Assembly: GCA_008711295.1 (NCBI GenBank)
Contig: VUYV01000180.1
Coordinates: 1,029,096-1,093,095 of the forward strand
Length of the DNA: 64,000 nt
Source: Anarhynchus alexandrinus
Taxonomy: Eukaryota; Chordata; Aves; Charadriiformes; Charadriidae
Direction: 5' to 3'
Each line of letters starts with the position of its first letter. Within the stretch, counting starts at the first letter, position 1. Below the pieces are notes generated by a model. It searched no databases, was not told the DNA's origin, and saw nothing but the letters and a program-made list of their open reading frames with translations. Position numbers and translations under genes: made by a program. Below, piece after piece: positions 34,276 to 47,400 of this stretch.

Positions 34276-37200
34276 AAGTCTACTTGATCCTCAGTACTTG
34301 TTTACAGGGCCTCTTTGCATCTTCTCTTTTCCTCTCTGCTTAAAGTGAGTAATAAACACAATCATAAAAATGCATCAGTAAAGTGCTAAACTGCATATAG
34401 AAGGTATGTCTAGAAGGTGAGGAGCGCTACTGCCAAAATACTACTGCCAGAATACTAGCTCTTGCATAAGGCAGAGGATATAAACATCAGCCTATGTTTA
34501 CGTATTGTAAATGGAGGAGGCAGAGAATGGAATTAGACACACCTTAATATGAATACGAGGGGGTCTAGATAAAGGAACAGGATTTCCTTACTTGGAAACA
34601 TGCTTGCTGCAGATGGACCAGTCAAATTGAACTCCTGCATTTGACAGGACTTAAACATTAATATATTATTCTGTCTCAACCTTTGAGATTTCTGCTGCTG
34701 CTCCTAAAAATAGTTTTACTTCTCATTAAGTAAGGATCCTGTGTGAAAATGTGGGTGTATCCAGCAATGCAGTTATTACTTCTCCATTCATTCATTAGCC
34801 TGAGTAATCTGTATTACAGAAGTGAACACCCAGGCCGACCGTTCTACCTCAGCCAAACTCCAACATGGAAATTTTGCCCAAGCAAGAGGGTCCAGACTTA
34901 GATCTTATAATATGATTTAGATTTTCCCAAAGATAGTGAATTGAAGTCTACCCTTAATTCAAAATATCAGATTGGATGATGAAACTTGTCTGTAAAGGGA
35001 TGAATTTACTACATCGCCAGCTAGAATATTTTTGTGTGAAATGTGACCTTAAAACAGTAGAGTTAATTCATGTCCTAATGCTCCTAATTCCTTTTAAAAA
35101 TTTCCTTTCACCCAGGCATAATGGCTTTTGGGATAAATTTCTACACTAAATGACTGCGGAAAAGTCTCCCAGGTATCCCCTGTGGGGCCTCCAAGGTATA
35201 GTCTAAATTTGTGGTGCTACAACACATTATGACCCTATTTGACAGAGCAGTTACTCCTGGAAAAAAAAAAATAATTCTGTAGCATTGTCTCTTTACTGGC
35301 AATTGGCCTGCTTTAGAAGTAGATGTTGAAGAGAAAGGAACTGGTGAGACTGGTTGCTCTCAGTTAAAACTCAGATCATTCGCTCAAGAGTGCTCTTATC
35401 CAACTGCAGATGAAACTCCTCATTCAACATGATGCATCCAAAAAACCAAAGCATCACCATGATTGACTTCTCTGACAGTTGCTGGCAGTATCATTCCGTA
35501 TCAGGAGACACGAATGCTTTCCACGTGTCAGGATAGGAACTGTCCCACATGTTACAGAAGACTGATGATCCCCCGTGCTGAGGAGGCTCAAGGCAGATGG
35601 GGGCCTCCACGCAGGGCTCCAACTGCTCCTCGGGCATTAGGGGTGAAGCTGGTCGGTGTGACAAAGCGGCCTGCTCTCATCAAACGTTTCATGCAAGTAT
35701 TGCCATCCTGCAGAAGGACCAGAAAATGTGGGGTGGTGTGTTATGCCGCTGCTTCAGCTGTGTGATAAACCCACATGAAGCTGTCATGGTTCATGTGAAG
35801 GTGTGTGTACTTAAACAAGCTACTGACATAGGGGAGGAATAAGGGATTCAGCAACTACACTGTCACATCTATAATTTTACTTAATCTGACCCAGAGGTAA
35901 CTGTGAGGTGTTTACCCCTTCTCTATGGAGCAGTGATTACCTCCAATTATCTTGCACTTGCCATGAGATCAGGGTATAAAGGCAGAGACTGGGAAGTAAG
36001 TTCACACCGAGCTCGCCCTTAGCAGGATCACCCGGATCACCTACAACGTACCCACCGATTGCCCTTTTACTGCTGCCAACTTGCAGTCTAAATATCACAA
36101 GCTGGTGCACAAAGATAAACCCCGGGCCCCGCTCTCAGTTGCTGCAGATTAGGAATACGCCACCATTGCATTCATGGTGATTTACTGCAACTGAAGCTCT
36201 GACTCAGAGTTGTTTGGGAGGTTGTTTATGTATTTTTGATATTTTGGTTTTTAGCCTTCTGTCCTCCGAAGGCTTTTTTCTGTGTTGTGGTATAAAATTG
36301 CCTTTGAGCAATACTTCAAGAAATGCAATCATAGTCAGTTATTTATGATGTCTATCAAGCTGTTTCATACAAATATCTTGATTCTAAAGTGGGATATGCA
36401 AAGAACTTTTTTTTTTTTTTTGCTAGAATGCCAAACCTCACAAAGAGTGCCCATTTTCTCAAGGCTAAACTGCTTTTAAATGACATTTATTTTTGTTCCT
36501 GTTCAGTGTGTCAATGCAAGCAGAGAGAAATTTCCATGGCTGGTCGGTGCCTTTAGCCAATGAATCAATAAAGCAATCCAATATTAATTTCAGCTGCAGA
36601 TAAATGAATGTTTCTCTAAGGGTTTCAGAAGAGTAAAGGTTAAAATTTAATCTTATTTATCTTAAGAACAAATATTGAAGTGTTGCTACTTTGAGTAGAG
36701 TCTTTTCTTAGTAACAGACTTGACAAAAGAGGAATGATATTTTCCTTCTCTGCCTTTGATGCAGAATGATTAGTATCTCAGTGCTGGATTCTATATTATT
36801 TTAATCAAATAATGGTTTTACTATTTCACAGGAAATACTTGGACAAAGTAAACATTTCATTACTTTATTGACTTTGTTTGTGTTTCTCAGAAGGTAACAG
36901 ATCCCAGGATTTTTCTGTTCTAAAGGAATAAAGAAAACAAGATTTCTAATTGAGCAGCTGTAATCCAATGACTTCAAAACCAGAAAAGTGGTACTGCAGA
37001 GAAAGTCAAGAGAGCATAATTTTCATTTTGGAAACCATCTCTTTTGTTGCTTAACAAGCACACTTGTTATGTGATGTACCTGGAGAACTCCATGGCCGGG
37101 TTATATCTGTGATCTTTGCTCTTCATTTACAGACAGAGAGATTATGAGAAACATCAAGGTGTCATGGTCAGAAGAACCTAATTTATGTTTGGACTTGCTT

Positions 37201-37900
37201 TTAGACTCTCCAGCCATTGAACTGCCTGTCCTGCTACAAATCATAAGCTCCAGCAATTCTGTCCCTTTACATTGTGATTGTCCTCAATTTAATGTGTAAA
37301 GCTGCAACGTACCTTCTCGGTGTGTGAAGTGGAACATCTGTGGGTGAAGTTCTCCCACGCTGTTCAGCTAAATGCTCCCGTTCTCTTCTGCAGAAGCAGC
37401 ACTCTTTTTATCAATGGACACTGTTATAAAGGCCTAATTATACTTGATGCTACACAAGAAATCTCATGTTTTGTGTGCATTCAAATACAGCTTGACAGAT
37501 GTCAGTGTACCAATTGACACGTATTTGGAGGATGTTGTTTGTTTTGGTTTGCTAATGAGTGGGTGACTATTCTACTTGTCCTCTAGCACAGAAGATCCAC
37601 AAGGCAGAAATCTATTGTCTCCTGAACGAAAACAGGAATTTCAAAGGGACCTCCAACTTCTGTCAGCCACCAAGGACTTCGTCTTTCTGCCTCAGAGCTT
37701 GGCTCTCCGACTGTGTGCCTCTCGCAGCACATCCATCTAAATCGTCACCTTCATCCGTGTGACTGAGGCGCAGTGAGGGCGAGGGCTCTGCAAGGCTCGT
37801 TGTGAACCCCCATCTCACTGCATGAGCCTGCACGGTGGCTCTGGAAGATGACTGACTTGAGAAAAAGTGAGGTTGTTCGTATTTCCTTTTGCCTTTCAGG
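34276..37900. other. Intergenic segment with one TATA-like site
   Basis: Intergenic DNA without a convincing gene. A TATAAA at 35975-35980 sits in a short, less AT-rich block (about 35.86-36.15 kb). A homeodomain/E-box-rich AT block lies at 36.53-36.62 kb (ATTAATTTCAGCTGCAG). The frame at 35463-35765 has no recognisable family. Confidence 0.55.
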
Positions 37901-37979
37901 TTTTTCAGGAGCCTTTCAAGGGAAGAAATAAAAACCGGCAGCTGAGCACTGAGCGGCGTGCATCGTCATACAGGAAACC

Positions 37980-38460
37980 CCGTGGCCTTTACGGTGCGGG
38001 GTACAGACGCAGTGTAGAAATGGATGGCGGCCTCCCCGGCCGCTGGGACGGGGAGAGCTAATGGGATGGATGCCTCATCTGCCGGGCTCCGCTCAAGCTG
38101 CTCCCGCTCCGACCAGCCGCCACCAGTGGGGAATGTCACAAACCATCAGGCTCAGCCTCGGACGATTCTTTCCGCCATTGTGCTCGCCCCACTGGGAGGG
38201 TCCCCGCTCCCGGACCCTCGAGGTATTTCAGCCCCTTCTCCGAGACGGCCGCTGGAGCAACCCGGCCCCTTGGCAGCCCCCCCTGGGCCGGGGCCGCAGG
38301 CACACACGGCTACCCCGCGCCGAGGCCGGCCACTGGCCCCTCCGCTCGCCCCTCCGTTGTGTGTGTGCGGGAGGGGTGTGTGTGTGTGTGTGTGTGGCGC
38401 AGCCATCGCTCAGATTGTGTCTGCCTCATTTACCGCGCTGAAGAGGCTTTGTCGGCTGCT
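37980..38460. promoter_or_regulatory. Orphan CpG island 6.4 kb downstream of IRS2
   Basis: Roughly 480 bp with tens of CpGs, standing out sharply from the AT-rich surroundings on both sides. It contains frames on both strands (38024-38575 +, 38152-38406 -) that are explained by composition. An acceptor-like CTTTTGCCTTTCAG lies just before it (about 37887-37900). A (TG)n tract sits at its right end. It could be the promoter of a non-coding transcript or a distal regulatory island of IRS2. No protein family is recognisable. Confidence 0.6.
38376..38396 (+). repeat. (GT)n microsatellite
   Basis: About ten uninterrupted GT units at the right end of the orphan CpG island. Confidence 0.9.
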
Positions 38461-41400
38461 CTGCTGCCCTTTCTGGGATCCCCTGCTTGATTTCCATGCA
38501 TGCCTCCTTGGCGAGGAGCCAGCATTTTGTTTACCTCTTAAAAGAAGATTCATTAGTATGTTTTTCCTGTTCTAGTTTATTTGTGTGTCGTTTAGCCTGC
38601 ATAGGCAATTTTGCTTTCCTAGTCTTTTTTTTTTCTTCCTTTTTTTTTTTTTTGTTGGCTGGGGAATGGGGGAGGTTTGTTTTTATCATTGATATATTGG
38701 TGAGTTAAGTAATTGTTTGCAAAATGAACCACATACTGTTTGTGGTTTAAGGATTTCTTTTTTTTTTCTTTTAAGTTTCAGAGCCAAGTTTTGTTAACAG
38801 TTATTTTTATGCAGCCCCGCTGAAGTCAGTAGAATTGCTTAGTTATGACTGAGCATCATATTAAGGCCCACTGTAATTCTCTCACCCTTGTTTAAAAGGG
38901 TGTATTTATGTGATATATCCACCACTGCTAGCACCGATGGCCCCGCAAAAGGACTAGATGCAGCGTGAACGTCAGCAAAAGCCCTGGATTTCTAAACTGC
39001 CAGGATAAGATAACCTGAGAAATTTAAAAGAAGCAACGCTGAAGATCTCAATCTGCATTAATATTACACTGCTGCCAAAAGCAGTGGTGCTATTTTAGCA
39101 GAGAAATCAGGTTCAGGTTTTTGACGGTGCAGACAGGCTGATCAAACAAAGTGGTGAGAAAGTAATAATTTCACAACTTTCACTGTGCTATCCTACAGAG
39201 GGTGTAAATTATTTCTTTCTTTTTGTATTTTTAAATGATGACAGTGAAATTTGCAGAATTCCTTCCCTTTTTGTTACATGCACCAAATTATTTTTTTTTC
39301 AAGCTCTCCTTGGCCAGTTTGCATCTTCTGGAGGGGCTGTGAAATGAGAAGATACTAACGAGTGCCGCTGCTCACAGCACAGGCAGAGTTGTTGATTTTA
39401 GGGAAGGGATTGGTGGCTGGGGCAGTGCGGCAGTCAGCCAGCAGTAACCTGTGGCTACCTGGGCTGGGAGAGCCCTTCAGGTGGAGGGGAATCAAGGAGG
39501 CCGGATGCCCAACATATCGCAGGGGCTTACAGTGGCCCTCACGTGGTTATTTAAGCATAGGAGTTCATACACAGCAAGAAGCGCGGCACGCGCTTTCCCA
39601 TTCCTCAGTCCCAGAGCTTAATTAAGTTTGTCCTACAAACTGCCATTTTGGGATGAAATTATTTTAATCATTTAATCAAATGCGTTCAAGGTCAGATTGA
39701 GAGAAGGAACTAATGAATACATTCTGGAAGAAAGACAGTTTGCGTTCAGTGCCACTCTGTCGGGGAATGGCTGAGATCAATTTCCTCTTCCTATGAAGCC
39801 ATAGCACTGAGGCTTAAAAGATTTATGTTGAAAAAAATCTCCCCATTTCAGGACAGGAAAAATGTGATTGATCGCCTCCCTCAAAGAAAGGAACTCCTTG
39901 TCTAATTAACACCCCCGTTTGCTTTCTTTTAAGGTAAAGCATCAGGCGATGCTGCGTAATGATCTTTTGTTACATATTGTTTCCTCTTCTGCGAGATCAG
40001 TGAGTCGGGGTCGGCAACGCAACGACATTTTCCACCGGTCCCGTGACCGCAGCGAGGAGGATTTTAAAAGCCGGCTTCCACATTCCCTCGTCAGAAGAGA
40101 GACGTGTTCCAAAAAAGTGTAAGATCTCTTTGTCATCCTGACTACCTATGTTTCAAGTTTAAAACCCGTTTCCTTGGTAACTAGACTTGCTAGGCTATTC
40201 TGCTCACACCCTGCGTGCAGAGGCCACCACATACCAGCCAAAGCTTATTGAGCCGTTTCGCAAAAACATTTAATGCGTTAGATTTTTCGACTAATTTTAA
40301 AGGGCTCCCGAGAGGCAAAATAGAAACTTTCTCTGGTGCTCACCTTGCCCTGTATAAAAATCTTCTGCCTGTGATGCAGGAAGGTATCGTGACGGGGGAC
40401 GGCGATAGTCTTTTCACAAGAGGAAAGTCGCTCTTCCGCTGGACTCGCCTCTCCATCGCAATTCCTTCCTGGATTCCTCCCAAGCATGGTCAGCTGCAAC
40501 ACCAATTTACTGTACTTTTTCTGTCTACAAGTGCTGCTGTTACGGAAGACGTTCAAAGTTGGCTATTCACGGCATATCTCTGCGCTGTCGTCACATCGCT
40601 GTGTGACGGGCAGCTACTTGGATATTCCTGACTGGCAATTTGACTCTCCACACCCAGACAATGTACATTCATAGCAGCTTGGTTGCCTGCCACCCGGCCC
40701 ATCTGTTGGGTTGACTCTTTGCCCGTTTAAAAGTCAGTCAGACAGGGGTGTAGGTGCCAAGAAAATGCGAATTGAGAAGGGGAGACTGCATAACGCTGCT
40801 GGCAGCGTATCTCCGGCAAGAGCCTCCTCCTTTGTGGCAGCCATCGCTGCCAGATGCTTCCCTACAGTAGGTTACAACTGCTGACATTTGTGTACCAAGA
40901 AAAGGATACACGAAGCAGGGAGGAGGAGGGAAGAGTTTTCAGGGTAGCCTTGGCAACTTGCAAGGCAAGCTGTGCTGCTCCAGGTACTCGGCTCGCAGCA
41001 CAACCCAGAGACGCATGGAGCTTGCGGGGTATTAAAAAGTTACTCGGTAGGAAGGAGGGCACATCATCAGTGTGCCAGGGTGAACCTGAGGGAGCCCATT
41101 ACACTTGAGAAGAGAGCCATTGACCCAACTGAGACAGCTGCAAGAGGCCAGTAGAGATATTTCTCCTCCTCTTCCATGTAGGGGATCTAGACAAGATTGT
41201 TAGCCCTGCCTGGGGAGCGTTCACTGAATGCAGAGTAGAGGTTCAAAGATAAGATCCCTTAAGATAGATCATCTCTCTCTTAGCCACAATCGGGTTGTGT
41301 AGTGAAGAGGATTAACTCATCTGTGTGTAACCTTTATAATCCAAATCTGGGGAGCGTCAGGCACTTGCATGCTCGCAGTACTGTCCATAAATGTGCATTT

Positions 41401-43740
41401 CGCTTCAAGTCTGGCTGACTAGGGTTATTTTATCTGTGAGGCTAACTTGTGTATCTGTCTTCTTTGCTCGGACAGACCTTAATTTCTGCTGAATAGGCAT
41501 TACTGCTGCTGCCCTTTATGCCAGAGGAACAGGTAGCCTGTCTCCATCGTCATTATTATACTTGAATATAGGAGAAAAATGCCTTCAGAGTTGGTCAGTG
41601 GGAATTTGCCATGACAGTGGCTATGGACCAGCAGTATACTGCAATCTAACTAGTATTTAATGGATAATTTTCTTTTCTGCTTAACCTTAAAACATAAATA
41701 GACCTGTAGGTCCAGTCAGAATTCCAGAATATTTTAAATAATTCTTTATAAACTGAAGAAAACCGTCATCCCAAACCAGGTGAATAGGTCTGTGTGATCT
41801 GAATTACTTTATGTTTCCAGACTTTTTTTGTTTGGTTGGTTGGGTTTTTTTTTGTTACACACAAAGATGTGGCTTTTCTAACTACCCCATGATACGCAGT
41901 GTGACACCAGGAGTCTGTAACTAGTGCAGAGATGATATCTCCCTTCTCATGAACATGAGAAAGGAGTTTGTGGAAGGCACTGAAAACAAAGAATTGCCCA
42001 GTCTTCTTTTTGGGGCTTGCTGCAGTGAAAAGCTGAGCTTTCAAGTACTGGGCATTATTATTTTTGTGATCACCCAACTCCTCTTCCATCTTGTGTTATC
42101 TTCTCTTTCCGATGTCTTTTGTTCTATGTCTAATCCCAAGCAGAGAACCCCAACTTCCACTAGCCTGGGGTAATGCACTGAAGAAGTAACGCACCGCAAG
42201 TGATGCCTGCTGCTGTACTCCCCTTTCCCTGATGCCTGCAAGTAATGCTGAGGAATCTGGTGCTCAACATGTTGTCTCTGAGCCAAGAGTTAGGGACCAC
42301 TGCCTGAGGGGACAAGAAGCAGATTTAGTGTGCCTACTTGTCGGTTAATAGTCAGCCTTATGTTGTACAGTAACCACTCTACTTGCTCACCACAAGGGAA
42401 AATAAAAAACAGTCAGTAGACAGTAAAAATCCCAAACAATAGCAACAATTCTCCCCCCTCCCCTATTTCCAGAAGTGTTAGGCAGCACACTGCAGCTCTA
42501 AACATACATGGTCTCAAGCAGTACCAAAATTATTAGGTGCTGACGCTTGTGTAGCCTTTGCAACTTTGCAGCTGCTCTGCTGCTCTGTGGTGGTCTCGCC
42601 ACATGGCCCACCTTCAGTGCCTCTCTCCCCACCCTTATCCCCTACAGTCTTACACCTTTCAATCCATAAAATGTATCCCGTGCAGTCCTCTGCCTCATCA
42701 GCATGATGGGGACCAACTGGAAGTGGGTGCCCTTGCGTGTCCCCCCCAACCGCGTCACCGGTCCACTCTCCAGGAGGGTGTTGTGGGGAGCTAGGATGAG
42801 TCTTGATGGGGACCAGGGCTGTAGGGACAAAGGGACTGGTGGGGGTAAGGTGGGCCATGTTTCCAGAGGAAGAAGAAAAGCAGAAGGCGGGGTTGGAAGA
42901 GAGGAGTTCACTAAGCCATGGGCTGAGAGAGAGAAAGAAAGGGGTGTGGGGAGAAAAGAGAAGCTGACAGGAAGAAGAAGAGAAAGTGTTGGAAGTGCAG
43001 GTCTCATGGTGTTACTTCCCTGCAGCCTCTGCTCCGGAGTGAAGTCTGCCAGGAAAGTCACATTGTCTGGAAAACTGAGGTGTTAATGAGGAGAAACCAA
43101 ACTCTTGTTCTCACCCAGAGCCACCTGCAAGATGGCATTTGGTGGTATCTGTATCATGAAAGATTCAAACGGCAATGTGTAAACCCAAGTGTATGCCCAG
43201 GTAGTTGGTTGTCAACAGATCAGTCCAGCCTGGGCAGAGGGAGAAGCACAGAAGAACAATCGGAACAATCGGTGTCATAGAGGAAATACTTAATATTTAG
43301 TACTAGGAAATATGAAAGTTCTAAGAACTGCAAAAAAATGTCAAATACTCTCCTAGTGTTAATGCGCTGCAGTCCAGTGAATAAAGTTCCAGTCAATGAA
43401 AGCAGCCTTTTAAAATAGCACAGCCTAATGCCGTGCTCTTCTTCCGTGTACTCTACAGGGACTCTTGCCAGAAGCCGAACTGCTGCTTTTTGGTCCCAGA
43501 AAAATATTGCCTTTTTTTTTTCACCCCCCTTATTAAAGACTATCCAGAACTTAGCTGAGAAAAACAAATATTCTTTATTCAAACTGTTTGTTAAAATCAG
43601 ATTAATTATTTTGGCACGTATTTTTCACTAGGTCTTTTTCAACAGTGGTTCTGCTGTATCTATTGGTAGCCATAGATTATGGGAGAATTAAATGCTCAGT
43701 CGTAACCTAGGTCCATTTCCCATTCTGGACCACACATTGT
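38461..43740. other. Intergenic segment, no gene seen
   Basis: Contains a relic of the ancient amniote repeat at about 38814-38880 (CGCTGAAGTCAGTAGAATTGC... AAGGCCCA). A moderately CpG-containing stretch lies at 39.95-40.65 kb, and a strongly GA-rich (purine) stretch at 42.86-42.99 kb. Frames such as 40215-40631 (138 codons) and 42642-43061 (minus) have no recognisable domains. Confidence 0.6.
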
Positions 43741-43746
43741 TATGCC

Positions 43747-43821
43747 AGTGTTTGTAAAATGCAGCCTTTTGAGTTCCAGATTTGGATATTCAGCATTAAC
43801 ATAGTTAAAACCATTTATAAA
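43747..43821 (+). repeat. Diverged local duplication, copy A
   Basis: About 75 bp that aligns with 44401-44474, sharing AGTGTTTGT, GAGT.CCAG.T.TGGAT, TAGTTAAA and CCAT..ATAAA at roughly 75-80% identity by eye. Same orientation, 654 bp apart. No known repeat family recognised. Confidence 0.4.
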
Positions 43822-44400
43822 CCTGTGTAATATGTACACTGCGTACTCAGCATGTTCTTTTTTTTTTTTTAATTTTATATATTTTCTTTGTGTAAGCTGT
43901 ACACAGTCACTTTAATAAATATCCTGTATAAGTAACATCCTCTTACCCATTTAAAGCAATCCTGTGGGGGATGCACTTCCCAAACAGGTCAGTGAATTTG
44001 GAGGCTACAGCAAGAAAGAATGTCTCTGACACCACAGAGCCATTCACAGCCAAGGTAAGCTAGCAGACATGACTGACTGCTACTGGAATAAGCAGTCCTG
44101 CTTTCTCTTTGCCCCTGTGTGTATTTCCCCCTCGACCCTATGCCATGCCATCCTTGGTGCCACGGCCAGGTTTCATGCAGCTGCACAGTGCACTGGGGAG
44201 AGAAACACATCCAGGAGAAAGCTATGCCGGGAAAAGGGGTTTGGCCGGCTCTAATGTGGGTCCGTTCCCCGCTCTGGTCCACTGCATCGACATGCACCTT
44301 CTGATGCCAGAACAAGGAAGAGGGCAACGTTGAGTCAGAAAAAAAAAATGGAGGTGATGGGAAAATGGGATTGCTTCTTTTGGCCTCAGCGCCAGACCAA

Positions 44401-44474
44401 AGTGTTTGTGGAACTAAAGCCTCTGAGTGCCAGGTCTGGATCTCTTGAATTAATGTAGTTAAACCATGAATAAA
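44401..44474 (+). repeat. Diverged local duplication, copy B
   Basis: Partner of copy A at 43747-43821. The intervening 580 bp shows no clear similarity to either side, so this may be two copies of one unrecognised dispersed element rather than a tandem duplication. Confidence 0.4.
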
Positions 44475-47400
44475 ATCTTATTCTGGCAGAGAATTTTCTC
44501 TGGCCTACGGTAAGCAACATCCATTGTTTATTCAGTCAGGTTCCTGGAATACAGGCAATAAATATATTTCTTTTTTATTGTTTTTTGTGGAAGTTTTTAT
44601 AAATAATGCTTGACTGCAGCAAGTCTTTTCCAGTCTGAGTCAGGCTGCACTCCATTTTCTCTCACTCCAAACAGATATTACAGACCAACACATACATATT
44701 GGCACATATTTTGGGACCTTCATTGTCCCCATGAGTCAAGAGTGCCCGCAGTGATGATTGCTGGGGTCTTGGGCATTTCCCCACGCGAAGCCTACGGCAC
44801 AGTGTGCTTGCGTGTGTGGAGTGGGCAGGAGACAACCGGAGAGCAGCAGAAATGACTGCCCTTCTGAAAGGTGTTCTGGCTGCTGCCCTTCTCTGAGTGG
44901 TTCTTCCCATGGTCTTGCCACTCCAGAAGGAAAATGAGGTAAATGTAAGGGTCTGCAGTAAAAGACATTTTGTCAGGAACTTGGATGGTTATGATTCGGG
45001 CACTCACTGGCTTTACTTGTGGCATTTATGTGTGGGTAAGCACAACTTTTGGCCCACACAGTTAGACTAGAGGTGTTCGCACAATCCCTCCAAGTGAGGA
45101 GGTGACCGCGTATGAGTCAAGGTCCAGGGTGGCCAGTCCTCAGTGGAAATACGTGCAGTTCGGCACAAAAATGGAAGTCTTCCAAACATTGCACAATTGG
45201 TCACTCAGAAATCCCAAACAAAAACCCAATCTAGATGCCCTACATGTAGGGATGGACTATGGGTTTTATGGGCTGGGTAAGGGCTTAAGAAAACAACAAA
45301 GAAGTGAGTCCCTGTTCAGAAGAGCATGTAGCACAGGTGACAGACAGCCCCTAACAAAACCAGGCTGAGCGATGGGTTAGGAGGGTGGCCCAGTGCCGCG
45401 CAGGTGGCGCACGGGCATCTCAGGTACATGGAGGGGAGATGTTTGAAGGCCTTGAAAGCAGTCTTGGGTTTCTATAGACAGCTCTAGGTGGGCTGGTTGG
45501 GAGACTGGTTGTGTCCTTTGGCTTTGTTCAGTAAGACCAGCATATGGATATCTTAGATTGGAGGAAAACACTTTTATTATTATGCAAAATAGCGGCAGTA
45601 GGATGAAAACACAAATTCTCTTACAAACCAATGTTAGGGTTGTGAAACATTGAGACTATAAATGTACCACCAAAACGTCAGGAAATAAAAGTGCTTTTCC
45701 ACCTTTATAGCCATTTCCAGAGCATTAAAATCCTCTTTCTATGTCTTTTCTTTTATGGAGTCACGCATTCCCCCCTGCTCCCACCCCACCCCCCACCCCC
45801 GACCTTTTGTTTTACTATATTTGGGTTGGGAAACATCTCCTTTGATTGTCAGAGTGTTGCTTTCATTTGCAGTTCTACTTTGTTTTGCAAAATCATTCAG
45901 GAATTCTTCTTGATCCAAAGGCAATTGTTTGAAAGCATTTCAGTAAAGCCAGTAGGAAGAAAGACATCTATTCTTCCCTGAGTCGCTTTCTCTATCATTT
46001 TTTCTTGTTCTCTTCTTGCCTTCGCTGATGACCGTTAATTTGTCCATTCAGAATCCAAGGAAAAGCCCACTTTTATATTTTCATAAAAAGCCAGTGTTAT
46101 TTGCTGTCCTTCGCAAGATGCCGCATGTGCAATTTGGTTCCTGCCTCGAGGGCTGAAATCACCACAACAATGCCTCCTGCCATCAAGGTCTCAGAGGCTC
46201 CTCCGCAGCAAAACACTTGATCAAACACTTAAAGTTAAGCCTCTGCAATAGCCTTATTGAAGGAGGTGAAGAAGTAGGAATGTGCCTTGAAATGCACAGA
46301 ATTTTCGTATAAACCTGCGGAAGATTTGCATTCAAAAGGGAACTGAGGAAATTTCTGCGCTGAAAGTGGCTTTTCACTGGAAATGGCTTCTCAGTTGATA
46401 ACAAAATTTCACATCATTCCGCATTCCACAAGAAGAAAAACAATAAACTCCTCAAAGCCAAGCTTCCAACTGGAATATATTTTATTATTATTATTCTTGC
46501 AAAACATGAAAAATTAAACAAATTGTGGCTGAACTTTTTTTCCCCCAGAAAAAAAAAAAGGATGGTGGCCACTAATCCTGGTTCTAAACTAAAAAATGAC
46601 ATGAAAATGAAGAGAAAAAAAAATCTCTTCAGTTTTTGTTTGTTTTTCCTGCTTTCTGGTATATAAAAGAGCCTGAAAGGTTTGAAGATCAGATATGGTG
46701 ACTCCTGAGACAGAATCCAACTCCCCATGTTTGGAGTGGTTGAGTTAGATATTCAGCTTTGTTCAGACTCTTCTTTTCTCTGGAAGGACAGTTTGCAATG
46801 CCTGCTTTCTGGAACTGTAAATGAACTTTAGAGTCCACCTGAAAATCTGTTCCTTTTCCCTTAGCATAGTCAGATATGTGTCAAGGATGGTTGTAGATCC
46901 CTAGAGGTGTTTCCAGGATCACCGTACGACCAGGGTGTCATGAAATCAGTTAAGAGGCGGAAGGACTGGAGCTGCCCAGTGAAAAACTGTAAATATTTGC
47001 ATTAGATGAATGCACTTAGAAATAGATGAGTAACCTGTTTCTGATGCAGGGAATTCATCAGAAAGTCTTCACACAAAGAGTCTGAAAGATCAGGCTCGGT
47101 GTCATTTGGATTAAGATGTCTCTACGTTGTCATCTGGGATGAAGTGTAGGATTTATATAAACATCTTCTTTCCCTTGCTGAGGATCAGCCAATTCAAACA
47201 ACTTGTATAAGTGGTTTCCATGCTAAAGAGGACTGTGTTTACATCTCGAGCAGCTGTTGCTGTATTTTGGTCCTGTACAAAACCAAACCAAACCAGAAAC
47301 CTATTTAATTTAACATTTGTTACCCCATTTCCAATGGTCTTGGACATAGTGGCTGCTTTGTTCATCTGGCAGCATAAAACCCAGGCAATTTGGCCAGAGA

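Noticed and set aside
38024..38575. 183-codon frame in the orphan CpG island as a protein gene
   Set aside because: It is explained by the low stop frequency of GC-rich DNA. Overlapping frames exist in other phases and on the minus strand, with no domain resemblance.
44180..44240. Zinc-finger linker-like phrase (GGGGAGAGAAACACATCCAGGA)
   Set aside because: Neither Cys/His spacing nor a second finger is found in any frame.
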